DNA from: Arion vulgaris
Taxonomy: Eukaryota > Mollusca > Gastropoda > Stylommatophora > Arionidae
NCBI GenBank assembly: GCA_020796225.1
Contig: CM036765.1
Location: 5,614,805 to 5,678,804, forward strand
Reading direction: 5' to 3'
DNA: 64,000 bases
Shown here: piece by piece, positions 33,301-36,329 of the stretch
Position numbering within the stretch: position 1 is the first letter of the stretch
Layout of the letters: every line of letters begins with the position of its first letter
The notes under the pieces: generated by a model
Seen by the model: the letters and a program-made list of their open reading frames with translations, nothing else
Databases searched by the model: none
What the model was told of the DNA's origin: nothing
Position numbers and translations under genes: made by a program

Positions 33301-34685
33301 TCTTGGGCTCAGATCACATACAAATCACACAGAGTGGTTAACAAGTGGTCGATGTGTAGCGTTCGGAGAAAATAGGAAGATCTAAGTGGCAGTGTGCGGA
33401 CTCCGCAGAACCGGCGATTCTCCCAGATGTAGTTTAGAAGATGGTGGAAATATTTTGTAAGAATTTTAGTTTGAAATCTTTCTAATGAATTTTGCCCGGC
33501 AGCGGCTTTCCAGCCTGTTCTCGATTTTGAATTGAATTGGTTCATTTACGTGCTCAACTTCAACACGGGACGTACTTTTGATCGCTCGTCTCTAATTGGA
33601 CTAGGAGATTGATCACACCTACATTGATATCAGGGATCTCTGGAAAAATATCCTGATGGCTTCACGAGAGAGCGAACTGAGTACATTTGAAAGAAGAGCA
33701 CGTAACCTCTACCCCACAGATACCCCCATATTAGTTCAACGTTTCGAACCATTTGTCCTAATCAATATGCAAACAGAAAAATATATAAAAACAACGGAAT
33801 GGATTAAGCAGAACTACATGTAGAAGGTTAAGAACATTGCTGTTCAACGTTTGTATAGATTGGGGCACATCTGACGGAAAATTGCAGAGGCGTGATCGCC
33901 ATATAACAATTGCAACATTACAACAACTGATCATAACAAAAGTAATATTAATAGTAGTATTAATATAGATGAAATGCTGACACTGTCTCATGTGTAAAAA
34001 ATGGTGTTCGGGGCAGTAGATTGGTTAGAAAATAAAAACACGATTTCAAAATTAGTAAGATTGTTTTCAAGAGAGTGCTACGGAAAAACTGAAAAATAAT
34101 TTGAATAGCGTTAACGGTGGGAGAGTAAAATAAAGCACATGGAATGTACAACACGTGCTCCAAGATCCCCGAAGGAGCAGAATTGTACAACACGGATATA
34201 TAGTAAACAGTTTGATAAATAAGCAGCAATAACATAGTTATTCTGTTGAGGATTAAGTACTGTTCCTCATTTACTAATTAAGATATTTGTATTATTAATT
34301 TTAGTCAGGGTGAATGGAGAATCAGCTGTACAAGGAACTGGAGACCGTATGTTAGTGATAAAATATAGTTTAACACAATTGTGCTTTCAAAATTTATAAC
34401 ATTTTATGTTAATCCTAATTTTATACGTGGATTACCACACCTTCTTACCTGATCTGGTGCTCCGCTCAAGAACGATATTTCGGGATGTCGGGATATGCAA
34501 TGTTTACATTCAATACCGAAATATAGGGATCATGGGTTAATGTTGGGTTAATCCTAAATTTATAAGTTGATTTCAGTGTAAAAAATCTTCTTACCTGATC
34601 TAGTGTTCTGTCCATGAACAGTGAGCGTTCCAATTATGGCTATCACCATAGAAACCAAAATTATCCATCCGTGTAAGCAGGACAT
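3266..34685 (-). CDS. Chitobiase-like GH20 beta-N-acetylhexosaminidase, 5' part of a split gene (3' end outside window)
   Basis: Gene-level entry. Coding exons, in transcript order: 34595-34685 (1a) or 25928-26183 (1b), then 22345-22511, 19037-19242, 17163-17381, 13375-13484, 6189-6299, 4479-4594, 3266-3363. Every junction has AG/GT ends, and the phases fit throughout (1, 0, 2, 2, 1, 1, 0, 2). The joined product has 372 complete residues in the 1a form: signal peptide, CHB_HEX domain (about 32-180), GH20b domain (about 226-340), and the first strand of the GH20 barrel with PYRG at 353-356. Family knowledge: chitobiases remove terminal GlcNAc from chitooligosaccharides by substrate-assisted catalysis. 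The catalytic Asp-Glu pair lies in exons beyond the left edge, so activity cannot be judged. Introns are 1-12 kb and full of satellites and transposons. The exon model is my own assembly from splice signals and family resemblance; confidence is high because phase, reading frame and domain order agree. Confidence 0.9.
3402..3650 (+). mobile_element. tRNA-derived SINE C
   Basis: Head GCGTCTGTAGTTCAAGCGGT (box A) and CCTGGTTCAAACC (box B) at tRNA-like spacing. The body ends TTTAGGATATGCCACGATTT. Near-identical organisation at 35696-35940; 3' fragments at 5015-5105 and, inverted, 25125-25235. Confidence 0.8.
3820..4065 (+). mobile_element. LINE 3' end
   Basis: [21 protein letters not shown] translation followed by a frameshifted ERTT..DPESN.AER segment, then TATCGGTCTCAGTTTCATGG. 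The same terminal segment occurs at 35010-35165 (TATCGGTCTCGGTTCCATGG). Dead copy. Confidence 0.7.
4085..4205 (-). mobile_element. LINE 3' end fragment
   Basis: Contains CATCATCAAATAGCTTGTCC and AGTCCTTCGGAATTTATTTC, shared with the longer minus-strand copies at 38880-39310 and 53430-53790. Confidence 0.6.
4213..4372. mobile_element. hAT-like MITE, 160 bp
   Basis: Terminal inverted repeats CAGTGGCGGCTCGTCATT and its complement ending CGAGCCGCCACTG. AT-rich interior. The flanks AACGATC and AACGCTT look like a decayed target duplication. A second copy at 13530-13696 has a perfect 8-bp duplication. It lies in the intron between chitobiase exons 7 and 8. Confidence 0.82.
4479..4594 (-). CDS. Chitobiase exon 7: end of GH20b domain
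   Basis: Acceptor CTTTCCAG|GA; donor ACT|GTAAGA. Phase 1 in, phase 0 out; 38 codons plus split Gly. Encodes (G)[17 protein letters not shown], then [13 protein letters not shown], the highly conserved GH20b closing motif (aaG.FYG.QTLLsL). A MITE (4213-4372) lies 107 bp 3' of the exon. Confidence 0.93.
4665..4760 (+). mobile_element. SINE D fragment
   Basis: ATTGATTGATTTATTTATTA, then TGACCATCATCGTTGCACTT and CATGCTCTGATCTCTC, the start of the D family seen in full at 17490 and 22535. Confidence 0.6.
4780..5000 (+). mobile_element. LINE 3' end
   Basis: Frameshifted translation includes [18 protein letters not shown] and [16 protein letters not shown], the same family as 2765-2965. Confidence 0.7.
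5015..5105 (+). mobile_element. SINE C 3' fragment
   Basis: Starts ATAAGTGGTGTCTAGAAAAT and ends TTTAGGATATGCCACGATTA; equals the last 90 bp of the copy at 3402. Confidence 0.7.
5270..5690 (+). mobile_element. LINE RNase H fragment
   Basis: Degenerate copy of an RNase H segment ([16 protein letters not shown] in the better copy at 26455-26920), followed by the same downstream stretch (ACACAGAACGGGATCTGCTA here, ACACAGAACGGGAGTTATTT there). Several stops. The minus-strand ORF 5550-6104 is a shadow. Confidence 0.65.
6189..6299 (-). CDS. Chitobiase exon 6: central GH20b strand
   Basis: Best acceptor is TTCATATTTAG|AT (AG at 6301-6300), after a T-rich tract. Donor GAA G|GTAATA follows 6189. Phase 1 in and out; 36 codons plus a split Asp. 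Contains [17 protein letters not shown], and the split codon completes NEGYELKV with the next exon, a strong family motif. The start is the least certain splice site of the gene: in-phase AGs also occur nearer the 3' side (for example CTAG|TA and TTTCAAG|TC), which would shorten the product by 7 to 20 residues. Confidence 0.75.
6590..6700 (+). mobile_element. LINE 3' fragment
   Basis: [20 protein letters not shown] is the basic C-terminal LINE motif. It is cut off where the SINE/satellite complex begins at 6702. Confidence 0.6.
6702..9460 (-). repeat. 47-bp satellite, about 56 copies, inside a SINE A/B copy
   Basis: Unit: TTTTGATCATTCTTCTTGTG + ATATATAAACAGTCTTTGCC + AAGAACA. Almost all copies differ only at AACAGTC/AACAATC or single bases; one degenerate copy lies at 9340-9375. 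The first copy is preceded by the SINE A 3' end (TTCTTCTTCTTCGTCGATCG) and the last is followed by SINE sequence (CGTTGTGTCAAGTTATGCGC), so the array sits exactly where one such segment belongs in the SINE (compare 52850-52925 and 19868-19920). It lies in the chitobiase intron between exons 5 and 6. Confidence 0.95.
9440..10050 (-). repeat. About 59-bp satellite, about 10 copies, same SINE copy
   Basis: Unit: TTAGTGTCAGCCTTTTATTT + ACTAGGGTAGCTTTCCCTAG + AATGTGGATATATAAGTGG. The central part equals the SINE B core (TTTTTATTTACTAGGGTAGC, as at 63310). Unit length varies by 1-3 bp from small indels. The array is broken by the LINE at 10051 and resumes at 11986-12076. Confidence 0.92.
10051..11985 (+). 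mobile_element. 5'-truncated LINE (RTE-like) inserted in the 59-bp satellite
   Basis: Starts in the linker before the RT ([19 protein letters not shown] near 10110-10165), with no endonuclease. RT pieces: 10245-10553, 10583-11494 and 11491-11865, separated by frameshifts at about 10550 and 11490. Motifs: [67 protein letters not shown] (catalytic ADD intact), [34 protein letters not shown]. The 3' end reads CGCCTACGCCGGCAGGCATG then TTGATTGATTGA. GCTTTCCTAG before and GCTTTCCCTAG after are the probable target duplication. Not active because of the frameshifts and missing 5' part. Confidence 0.93.
11986..12080 (-). repeat. Continuation of the 59-bp satellite beyond the LINE
   Basis: Two further partial copies (GCTTTCCCTAGAATGTGGAT and TTAGTGTCAGCCTTTTATTT). 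The array resumes in the same part of the unit where the LINE interrupts it. Confidence 0.9.
12081..12365 (+). other. Unassigned stretch with SINE B head
   Basis: A possible tRNA-like head (GGTTCAAATTCGAAC near 12109) and, at 12325-12362, the reverse complement of the SINE B start (GCCATGGCCCGGCAACACAC). The latter is probably the 5' end of the SINE that begins at 6702. No coding potential seen. Confidence 0.4.
12560..12720 (-). mobile_element. LINE 3' end with CATCATCAT tail
   Basis: CATCATCATCAAGTTGCTTG, then segments complementary to the copy at 100-400 (AAGTTGACCAGCATCAGCAG). Confidence 0.7.
12721..13225 (+). mobile_element. LINE fragments, C-terminal
   Basis: Two pieces. 12721-12925: [15 protein letters not shown] RT tail. 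12995-13215: [20 protein letters not shown] then, after a stop, [20 protein letters not shown], a CCHC-type C-terminal knuckle of jockey-like LINEs. Neither is a gene. Confidence 0.7.
13375..13484 (-). CDS. Chitobiase exon 5: first strand and helix of GH20b domain
   Basis: Acceptor GATTCAG|G; donor TGT G|GTAAGATA. Phase 2 in, phase 1 out; 36 codons plus split codons. Begins (T)[20 protein letters not shown] and ends [12 protein letters not shown]; the NEArYL motif is the hallmark helix of GH20b. The acceptor and first dozen codons are duplicated at 13724-13786, about 240 bp upstream in the transcript, with a MITE between the copies. Confidence 0.85.
13485..13529. repeat. AT/GT dinucleotide tract
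   Basis: ATATATATATATGTGTGTGTATATATATT immediately 5' of chitobiase exon 5 (intron side). The MITE is inserted at its end. Confidence 0.85.
13530..13696. mobile_element. hAT-like MITE, 167 bp, perfect 8-bp TSD
   Basis: TIRs CAGTGGCAGCTCGTGGTCAG and GACGATCCGCCACTG. Flanked by TATATATT at 13522-13529 and 13697-13704. Same family as 4213-4372. The 8-bp duplication and the CAGTGGCG start suggest a hAT-type transposase; no transposase in the window matches. Confidence 0.88.
13724..13790 (-). pseudogene. Duplicated 5' edge of chitobiase exon 5
   Basis: Copy of 13448-13505: intron end GCCTGAATTAGATCAAATAT (plus strand), acceptor CAG|G, then codons for [12 protein letters not shown], after which it diverges into AT-rich DNA and reaches a stop. 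Upstream of the true exon in transcript order, so it is a possible decoy acceptor. Confidence 0.75.
13900..14090. repeat. Three-copy degenerate repeat, unit about 57 bp
   Basis: CAACTCTGTTTACTTGGTCG recurs at about 13931, 13980 and 14032 with diverged spacers. The overlapping small ORFs on both strands are not supported as genes. Confidence 0.6.
14320..14540 (-). mobile_element. tRNA-derived SINE (GCGCGTTGG family), minus orientation
   Basis: Minus strand: head with GCGTTGGACGATGGGTGATA and box B GCGGTTCAATTCCG, body GTTCGTAGCAACGAACCGAA, tail GATCGAAAAAAA. Other copies at 28345, 37148 and 46275. ORFs 13990-14442 and 14288-14512 read through it. Confidence 0.78.
14541..14984. other. Unassigned intronic DNA
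   Basis: No ORF with family resemblance, no clear repeat. AT-rich; part of the chitobiase intron 4-5. Confidence 0.4.
14985..15290 (+). mobile_element. LINE 3' ends, two in tandem, ACTAAACT tail
   Basis: AGAATAGTAAACCAACAAAG occurs twice (about 15019 and 15166), with the tail CAAACTAAACTAAACTGG between. Another copy at 27855-28010 has the same order and tail. Confidence 0.65.
15540..15945 (+). mobile_element. LINE 3' end, same family as 10051-11985
   Basis: Matches the end of the larger copy (GGCATATAATGCGAAGAGAA; TCTACGCCGGCAGGCATGGC; tail TTAATTGATTGATA). Carries an expanded AG run near 15855-15885. Confidence 0.85.
16190..16605. repeat. 51-bp tandem array, 8 copies
   Basis: Unit: AATCATGATATTTTACTCAC + GTTGGTCGGAACAGCCTCAC + CATGGCTAGAA. 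Because 51 is a multiple of 3, it keeps a frame open (17-residue repeat on the plus strand). No other sign of coding. Confidence 0.95.
16606..16910 (+). repeat. Dispersed repeat shared with 47140-47400
   Basis: Shares ATGGTTTG.CT.GTCGTACAA, GGATGACGTCCACA.CA and the ATTAAACAGCC segment with 47190-47335. Class unknown. Confidence 0.55.
17163..17381 (-). CDS. Chitobiase exon 4: end of CHB_HEX domain and linker to GH20b
   Basis: Acceptor TTATTGTCCAG|G; donor AC|GTAGTT, a weaker but valid 5' splice site. Phase 2 both ends; 72 codons. Sequence begins (W)[18 protein letters not shown] and contains [12 protein letters not shown] and PVLPT, matching the family motif PxxYVA.GL.P.V..STDTE, the D.YdPFTa.dR segment, and the Pro-rich strand that opens GH20b. 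Confidence 0.9.
17490..17800 (+). mobile_element. SINE D
   Basis: TTGATTGATTAATTGATTGA head, then ATCATCATCATTGCACTTCG, ACCATGTGTGCTCCGATCTC, AGATCTCAGCTGCAGTGCAC and ATGAATTTTGCCCAGGCAGC. Same order at 22535-22760 and (inverted) 23205-23420 and 52560-52790. Confidence 0.75.
17815..18010 (+). mobile_element. SINE B, partial
   Basis: GCCCGTGGTGGTTCTGGGGC start, core deleted, then CTTGTAGGCGAATTACTGAC and GTGGTCGATATGGAGCGTTC end. Confidence 0.75.
18165..18330 (+). mobile_element. SINE A, partial
   Basis: GGTTACCGGCCAAATTTGGG, CATGTCGTAAGAGGCGACTA, TAGGACCTACCAAACCAATG and ACACGTTCTTGG, in the same order as the full copy at 54160-54410. Confidence 0.8.
18335..18490 (+). repeat. Dispersed repeat shared with 23725-23835
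   Basis: Both contain TTCTGCATT.TCACTAGATT, CAGCCGTCTGC.TCAGATTA and CCACGCCATACAGTTTGTCT. Class unknown. Confidence 0.6.
18490..18725 (-). mobile_element. tRNA-headed SINE, minus orientation
   Basis: Minus strand head TCTGTAGCTAAATGGTTAAG (box A) and GTAGGTTCGAAACCGG (box B). Same family as 3005, 29210, 48085 and 60780. Confidence 0.75.
19037..19242 (-). CDS. Chitobiase exon 3: middle of the CHB_HEX domain
   Basis: Acceptor TTCTTTTACCAG|CCG; donor TG|GTAAGAG. Phase 0 in, phase 2 out; 68 codons plus the first two bases of a Trp codon completed by the next exon. Contains [19 protein letters not shown] and [10 protein letters not shown], typical of the CHB_HEX sandwich (..G.LYRL.PT...L.PGE...I.Y). 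The 5' intron starts with a TACA microsatellite only about 50 bp from the splice site. Confidence 0.9.
19293..19535. repeat. (TACA)n microsatellite
   Basis: About 240 bp of TACA with CACA and GTAC variants. It opens spurious reading frames on both strands. Confidence 0.97.
19868..19925 (-). repeat. Solo relative of the 47-bp satellite unit
   Basis: CTTGATCATTCTTATTGAGA and TGATCTTTGACAAGAACGAC: a single diverged copy of the SINE segment that is amplified at 6702-9375. Confidence 0.6.
20110..20965. repeat. 60-bp tandem array, about 14 copies
   Basis: Unit: GACACTTTTGTACTGCATCC + TTTCTGACGGAGTGTAGCGT + TCCTTCTGCATCGTATAATA. Variants GAC(T/G)GAG, GAGCGGC and GAGAGGGG. 60 bp is a multiple of 3, so all three minus-strand frames stay open for about 280-300 codons (20045-20905, 20058-20963, 20113-20949); simultaneous openness of all three shows this is a repeat effect. 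The flanks share TTTAATG..CGTTTTGCCGTATATTTTGGCTTGGA on both sides (20077 and 20980). Confidence 0.95.
20970..22035. repeat. Diverged relatives of the 60-bp unit and of the 53990-54480 element
   Basis: Segments such as ACCCTTTCTGACTATGTGAG, GTACTTTTCTGACCACGTTG and TCTACTCTGCATTTTCCCTG recur at 100-200 bp spacing and match 54060-54480. An older, diverged repeat field next to the young array. No gene seen. Confidence 0.5.
22036..22225 (+). repeat. CpG-rich dispersed repeat shared (inverted) with 63540-63720
   Basis: CTTAGCCAGAC, CAGGGTCACCACTTGGAGGT and CTTGATTAGTGCCAGCTCAC match the reverse complement of 63570-63690. Class unknown. Confidence 0.55.
22345..22511 (-). CDS. Chitobiase exon 2: N-terminal half of the CHB_HEX carbohydrate-binding domain
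   Basis: Acceptor TTTTTTCAG|TT at 22513-22512; donor CAG|GTAGTATG after 22345. Phase 1 in, phase 0 out; 55 codons plus the split Val. Key signatures are [14 protein letters not shown] and, near the end, [17 protein letters not shown]. The second matches the chitobiase N-terminal domain pattern (LTNxG...P.SGW.IYFS). It sits between a SINE on its 5' side and a CpG-rich dispersed repeat on its 3' side. Confidence 0.88.
22535..22950 (+). mobile_element. SINE D, long copy
   Basis: TTGATTAATTGATTGATTGA head through ATGAATTTTGTCCGGGCAGG, then the downstream D segment GATATCAGGGATCTCTGGAA and CTCCACGAGGGAGCGAAACT. Starts 24 bp from the acceptor of chitobiase exon 2. AT microsatellite after it (22940-22975). 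Confidence 0.75.
23095..23425 (-). mobile_element. SINE D fragments, minus orientation
   Basis: GTAGGTGAGATAGAGTTCCT and, from 23235, AAATTCATTAGAAAAGATTA through AGTGCAATGATGATGGTTCC, the reverse complement of the D head. Confidence 0.65.
23725..24125. repeat. Dispersed repeat, partly shared with 18335-18490
   Basis: The first 110 bp match 18340-18450; the rest (GTTTTGGCCACCCTCGTGAT, ACCATGTTATGCGCCTTACG) is unassigned. Short ORFs on both strands lack family resemblance. Confidence 0.45.
24130..24265 (-). mobile_element. SINE A, 5' half, minus orientation
   Basis: CCGATTTCAGCCAAACCTCC, CTCTTACGACATGCGTGGCA and GGTAACCACTCGGGCG: the reverse complement of the A start and core. Confidence 0.8.
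24490..24700 (+). mobile_element. tRNA-derived SINE E
   Basis: GTCTAGTCTAATGGATTATA (box A), GGGAGACCCACGTTCAATTC (box B), body GTTGTGGGCATAAATGAATA and GTGGCCATTACATTCCTCAG. Also at 47840-48060 and 57420-57625; its head is the source of the 57100 array. Confidence 0.75.
24735..24960 (+). mobile_element. SINE-like fragment
   Basis: Contains ACAGAAATGGCCCACCATCT and AATAATTCGATAGCTCCAGA, resembling the body of the 3005/18490 SINE family in reverse, and a tail GGCGTAAAGGAGTAAAGGAA. Confidence 0.4.
25125..25235 (-). mobile_element. SINE C 3' fragment, minus orientation
   Basis: AATCGTGGCATATCC at 25113 through AACTTATACGTTCAGTAGTT and GCTTTCTGAACTGTGAGGTA, complementary to 3520-3640. Confidence 0.7.
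25246..25465 (-). mobile_element. LINE 3' end, family of 10051-11985
   Basis: TCAATGAAGTGCCATGTCTGCCGGCATAGG in two parts is the reverse complement of the 3' terminus (CCGGCAGGCATGGCACTTGA); then TTCTGACGTCGATCTATTGT and TTCTCTTCGCTTATATGTCC. Confidence 0.85.
25928..26183 (-). CDS. Chitobiase alternative first coding exon 1b: type II membrane anchor
   Basis: ATG at 26183-26181, with an in-frame TAA 12 bases upstream, so the exon carries its own start. Eighty-five codons plus one base, ending ATT G|GTAAGAG, the same phase 1 as exon 1a. The product has an acidic N-terminus ([16 protein letters not shown]), a basic cluster KKLLRLR at 34-40, a 20-residue hydrophobic segment at about 41-61 ([20 protein letters not shown]), then a polar linker with an NTS glycosylation site. 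Basic residues on the N side of the segment predict cytoplasmic N-terminus and luminal or extracellular catalytic part. It joins in frame to the exon at 22511. It could instead be an unused open stretch, but the start, anchor topology and matching donor argue for a real alternative exon. Confidence 0.72.
26455..26920 (+). mobile_element. LINE RNase H domain fragment
   Basis: [20 protein letters not shown] followed by RADSL is the C-terminal part of an RNase H domain (HSGV.GNE.AD motif). The downstream part is frameshifted. A second, more decayed copy is at 5270-5690. Confidence 0.78.
27185..27592. repeat. 38-bp tandem array, about 10 copies
   Basis: Unit: ACATATGCTTTCATGTAACT + TCTTCTCTTCCACTATTT. 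One rearranged copy near 27400-27440. Ends in ACTTTTTTTTATAAAAGTGT, which resembles the ends at 62290 and 62520 (CACCATTTACTTCTTTATAG), so the unit probably comes from that dispersed family. Confidence 0.92.
27855..28010 (+). mobile_element. LINE 3' end, ACTAAACT tail
   Basis: CTGGTAGCCAAAGAAGAATA and ACTTATAGACTAATTGGTTC, ending TAAGTAAACTAAACTC. Same family as 14985-15290. Confidence 0.65.
28015..28245 (-). mobile_element. LINE 3' end
   Basis: Minus-strand translation gives [18 protein letters not shown] and [21 protein letters not shown] segments. Tail CATCATCA at the 3' side. Confidence 0.75.
28345..28557 (+). mobile_element. tRNA-derived SINE (GCGCGTTGG family)
   Basis: AGCGTGTTCGTAGCGCGTTG (box A region), GTACAGGTTCAACTCCGCGG (box B), body CGGTGTTCGTGGCACCGAAC, tail GGATCGAAAAAAAAAAAAA. 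Confidence 0.85.
28558..29205. other. Unassigned intronic DNA
   Basis: No recognisable coding or repeat signature, apart from small ORF 28622-28873, which has no family resemblance. Confidence 0.35.
29210..29425 (+). mobile_element. tRNA-headed SINE
   Basis: ATATGGTTAAGTGGCTAAAG (box A) and AAGGTTGTTAATTCCAATCC (box B); body GCTGGAGCTACGGTGTTCGT; same family as 48085-48300. Confidence 0.7.
29725..30000 (-). mobile_element. LINE 3' end, family of 61690-62110
   Basis: GTTGTGCCTCACAACGTCAG, GGGCTTTTGTGTGCGCTTCA, TCTATGAGATCCACCTTTTG and GGCTGAACCATTGAATTTGT align with the minus-strand LINE at 61690-61940. Confidence 0.8.
30180..32725. repeat. 20/24-bp composite satellite, about 2.5 kb
   Basis: Two interleaved units: GCAACTAGATTCCAACTACA (20 bp) and GCAACTAGATTCCAACTATC + TAAA or TACA (24 bp), mixed in higher-order strings. 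Many single-base indels between 30230 and 30760, and a strongly disturbed part at 30760-31200. Lies in the long intron between chitobiase exon 1a and exon 1b. Confidence 0.93.
32830..32960. repeat. Dispersed repeat next to the satellite
   Basis: GCAGGAGTTAGGAAGTCCAA, then CATCGAGTATGGAACTGAAC; related to 35235-35300 and inverted to 55155-55215. Confidence 0.5.
33045..33720 (+). mobile_element. SINE D interrupted by SINE B
   Basis: D head at 33048-33128 (TTGATTGATTGAGTGAACCA, ending ATAGGAAGATC) resumes at 33372 (ATAGGAAGATCTAAGTGGCA) and continues to GATATCAGGGATCTCTGGAA and beyond. Confidence 0.82.
33129..33371 (+). mobile_element. Full-length SINE B, 243 bp, 11-bp TSD
   Basis: Starts CGCCCGTATGGTACCTAGGC; core CATGTCGTAAGAGGCGACTG; GATGGCCTACTTGTAGGAGC; ends GATGTGTAGCGTTCGGAGAA. 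Flanked by ATAGGAAGATC at 33118-33128 and 33372-33382. Shares the CGCCCG start and core with SINE A, so A and B are subfamilies. Confidence 0.9.
33725..34435. other. Unassigned AT-rich intron DNA
   Basis: No repeat or coding signature identified; small minus-strand ORFs (33758-33991, 33960-34235) lack family resemblance. Confidence 0.4.
34420..34500 (-). repeat. Diverged duplicate of the exon 1a donor region
   Basis: Minus strand ACCAGATCAG|GTAAGAAG is the near copy of ACTAGATCAG|GTAAGAAG at 34602-34587, and both are followed in transcript direction by TTAGGATTAA. The upstream frame has no ATG and hits a stop. Confidence 0.65.
34595..34685 (-). CDS. Chitobiase first coding exon 1a: signal peptide
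   Basis: ATG at 34685-34683. Thirty codons plus one base, ending TCA G|GTAAGAAG (phase 1). The product starts [19 protein letters not shown] and has a hydrophobic core of about 15 residues followed by a small polar stretch (VHGQNTRS), as in a cleavable secretory signal. The single G completes GTT (Val) with the first bases of the exon at 22511. This gives a secreted enzyme whose CHB_HEX domain begins only a few residues after cleavage, the usual arrangement. A diverged copy of its donor region lies about 150 bp downstream (34440-34500). Confidence 0.82.
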
Positions 34686-35009
34686 AATTTTCGTATCTTA
34701 TAAATAATTATTTTAACAAGTCCCGGAGTTGGAAGATTTTCTTGAAGATTATTTGAAAGTTAGACTCTCTTTCTAGAGGTAAACTATGCAAGGTAACAAA
34801 ACTGGTCAATTTTACTGTGGATCTGTTGTTCTGCCAGTTAGCGTTAAACTAAAGCAATCATTGGTTAGTATTTGTCAAACGGTTTAACATGTGTGGTTTA
34901 GTTTTGGGAGAGCTGTGAAGCCGTACATCTGATGAACCAACAAAGGGGGATAGATTTTGTTGTAGTGTTTTTTAAGTCTCTTTCTTTAATTTCACATAGC
35001 AATTTCAGA

Positions 35010-35165
35010 TCTTAAAGAGACCACGCGACGAACTTTGATGAGAGAGGCAAGGGATATCGGTCTCGGTTCCATGGAGGAGATTGAGCGAGTTGCTCAGAAT
35101 AGAGTGGTATAGAGAGATTGTTAGTAGGTTCTACGTAACGTATAACGGTACGAGGATAATTTTTT
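35010..35165 (+). mobile_element. LINE 3' end, family of 3820-4065
   Basis: TATCGGTCTCGGTTCCATGG, GATTGAGCGAGTTGCTCAGA, CTACGTAACGTATAACGGTA. Lies about 330 bp upstream of the chitobiase exon 1a ATG, in the presumed promoter region. Confidence 0.7.
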
Positions 35166-35234
35166 TTTAATGTTGTTTTCTCAGAACTTAGAGTATGAGG
35201 TGCCTGTTACTTTTATTATTTCTAGTACCTAGTG

Positions 35235-35300
35235 TGCAGGAGTTGGAAGGTCAGCTCCATTCCCACTTGTGGAACGTCGAGTGTGGATTAGACCCCAAAC
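35235..35300 (+). repeat. Dispersed repeat shared with 32830 and 55155
   Basis: GCAGGAGTTGGAAGGTCAGC and GTGGAACGTCGAGTGTGGAT. Confidence 0.45.
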
Positions 35301-35695
35301 ATCTTGTGACGGAGTCGATAGAAGAGCGTTTACGTCCCACTCTTTAAGTATATTGTTAGGAATCCAATTAAGTAAATTCTTTTGTGATGGTGAAGATGGT
35401 GTAGAAGCCAATTGCGTAAGAAATTAAGGGACAAAGTAGTACCAGGGTCAATGAGCTGGCATTGAGCAAGATTACATCCCACCTCTATGTGGTGGTGTTG
35501 GTAACAGACTTGAGTTTAGCAGTACAGATATAGATCAAAAGGGATACCATCACACAAAGTATGTGTAGTGTATAATTTGCTATGCATAATAAGAGAATTG
35601 TCATATAAAAGACGGTCAATATCTCTGTATGATATCATCTACAAGTGTACCTTGGCCAACATCTTAATCCTGTAGAAACAGCAGAGTGTTGATTT

Positions 35696-35940
35696 CGTGA
35701 GCGTCTGTAGCTTAAGCAGTAGTGAGCTCGATCACAACATAAGAGTATCTGGTTCAAACTCACGGCGGGCAAGTTTGGAAGCAAATTAGTGCCCTTGGAA
35801 TGTTAAAAATACACCTCACCTTTCAGAAAGCAATGGTAGACTACTGAACGCATAAGTGGTACCTAGAAAAATTAACGACTCGTTTACTGTGGTTGATGGC
35901 TACGTCCTGTAAAGGATATGCCACGATTTTCCTTTTTCAT
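35696..35940 (+). mobile_element. tRNA-derived SINE C
   Basis: GTGAGCGTCTGTAGCTTAAG head, TATCTGGTTCAAACTC box B, end AAAGGATATGCCACGATTTT. Matches 3402-3650. Confidence 0.85.
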
Positions 35941-36109
35941 TGATTTCGTTAGGACATAGCATTGAATTCTGAAACATAGCGAGCAAAATAGTGTACATAG
36001 TTTACATATAGTAAGCGTTAAGAGACATGACGATCTGTTGAAAGCTATATTCGAAGGAAGATAGAATGAATATAGCATTGCCTCTATGGGACTACATTTA
36101 GTGGGGCCG

Positions 36110-36300
36110 TTATTGTATCTGACTCTCAGTCGATGCTTGACAAGATCTAAAAGTGCAGGTTTCGGTATGAGTGAATGTCTATAGACGTTAAAATGAACAA
36201 TATCTGGAACAATATCTCGTTCGGGAAAAAACCGAGTACCTTTAAGACTTGAGGCTACCACTTTACCTCCATGCCACAGAGATCCCACCCCCACCCCCTC
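36110..36300 (-). mobile_element. SINE fragment, minus orientation
   Basis: CTCGTTCGGGAAAAAACCGA and ACTTGAGGCTACCACTTTAC; the tRNA-like and CACCCCC end suggest a SINE related to D, but boundaries are unclear. Confidence 0.4.
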
Positions 36301-36329
36301 TCATGTTATTTTTAACGCTTGATCGTAAA

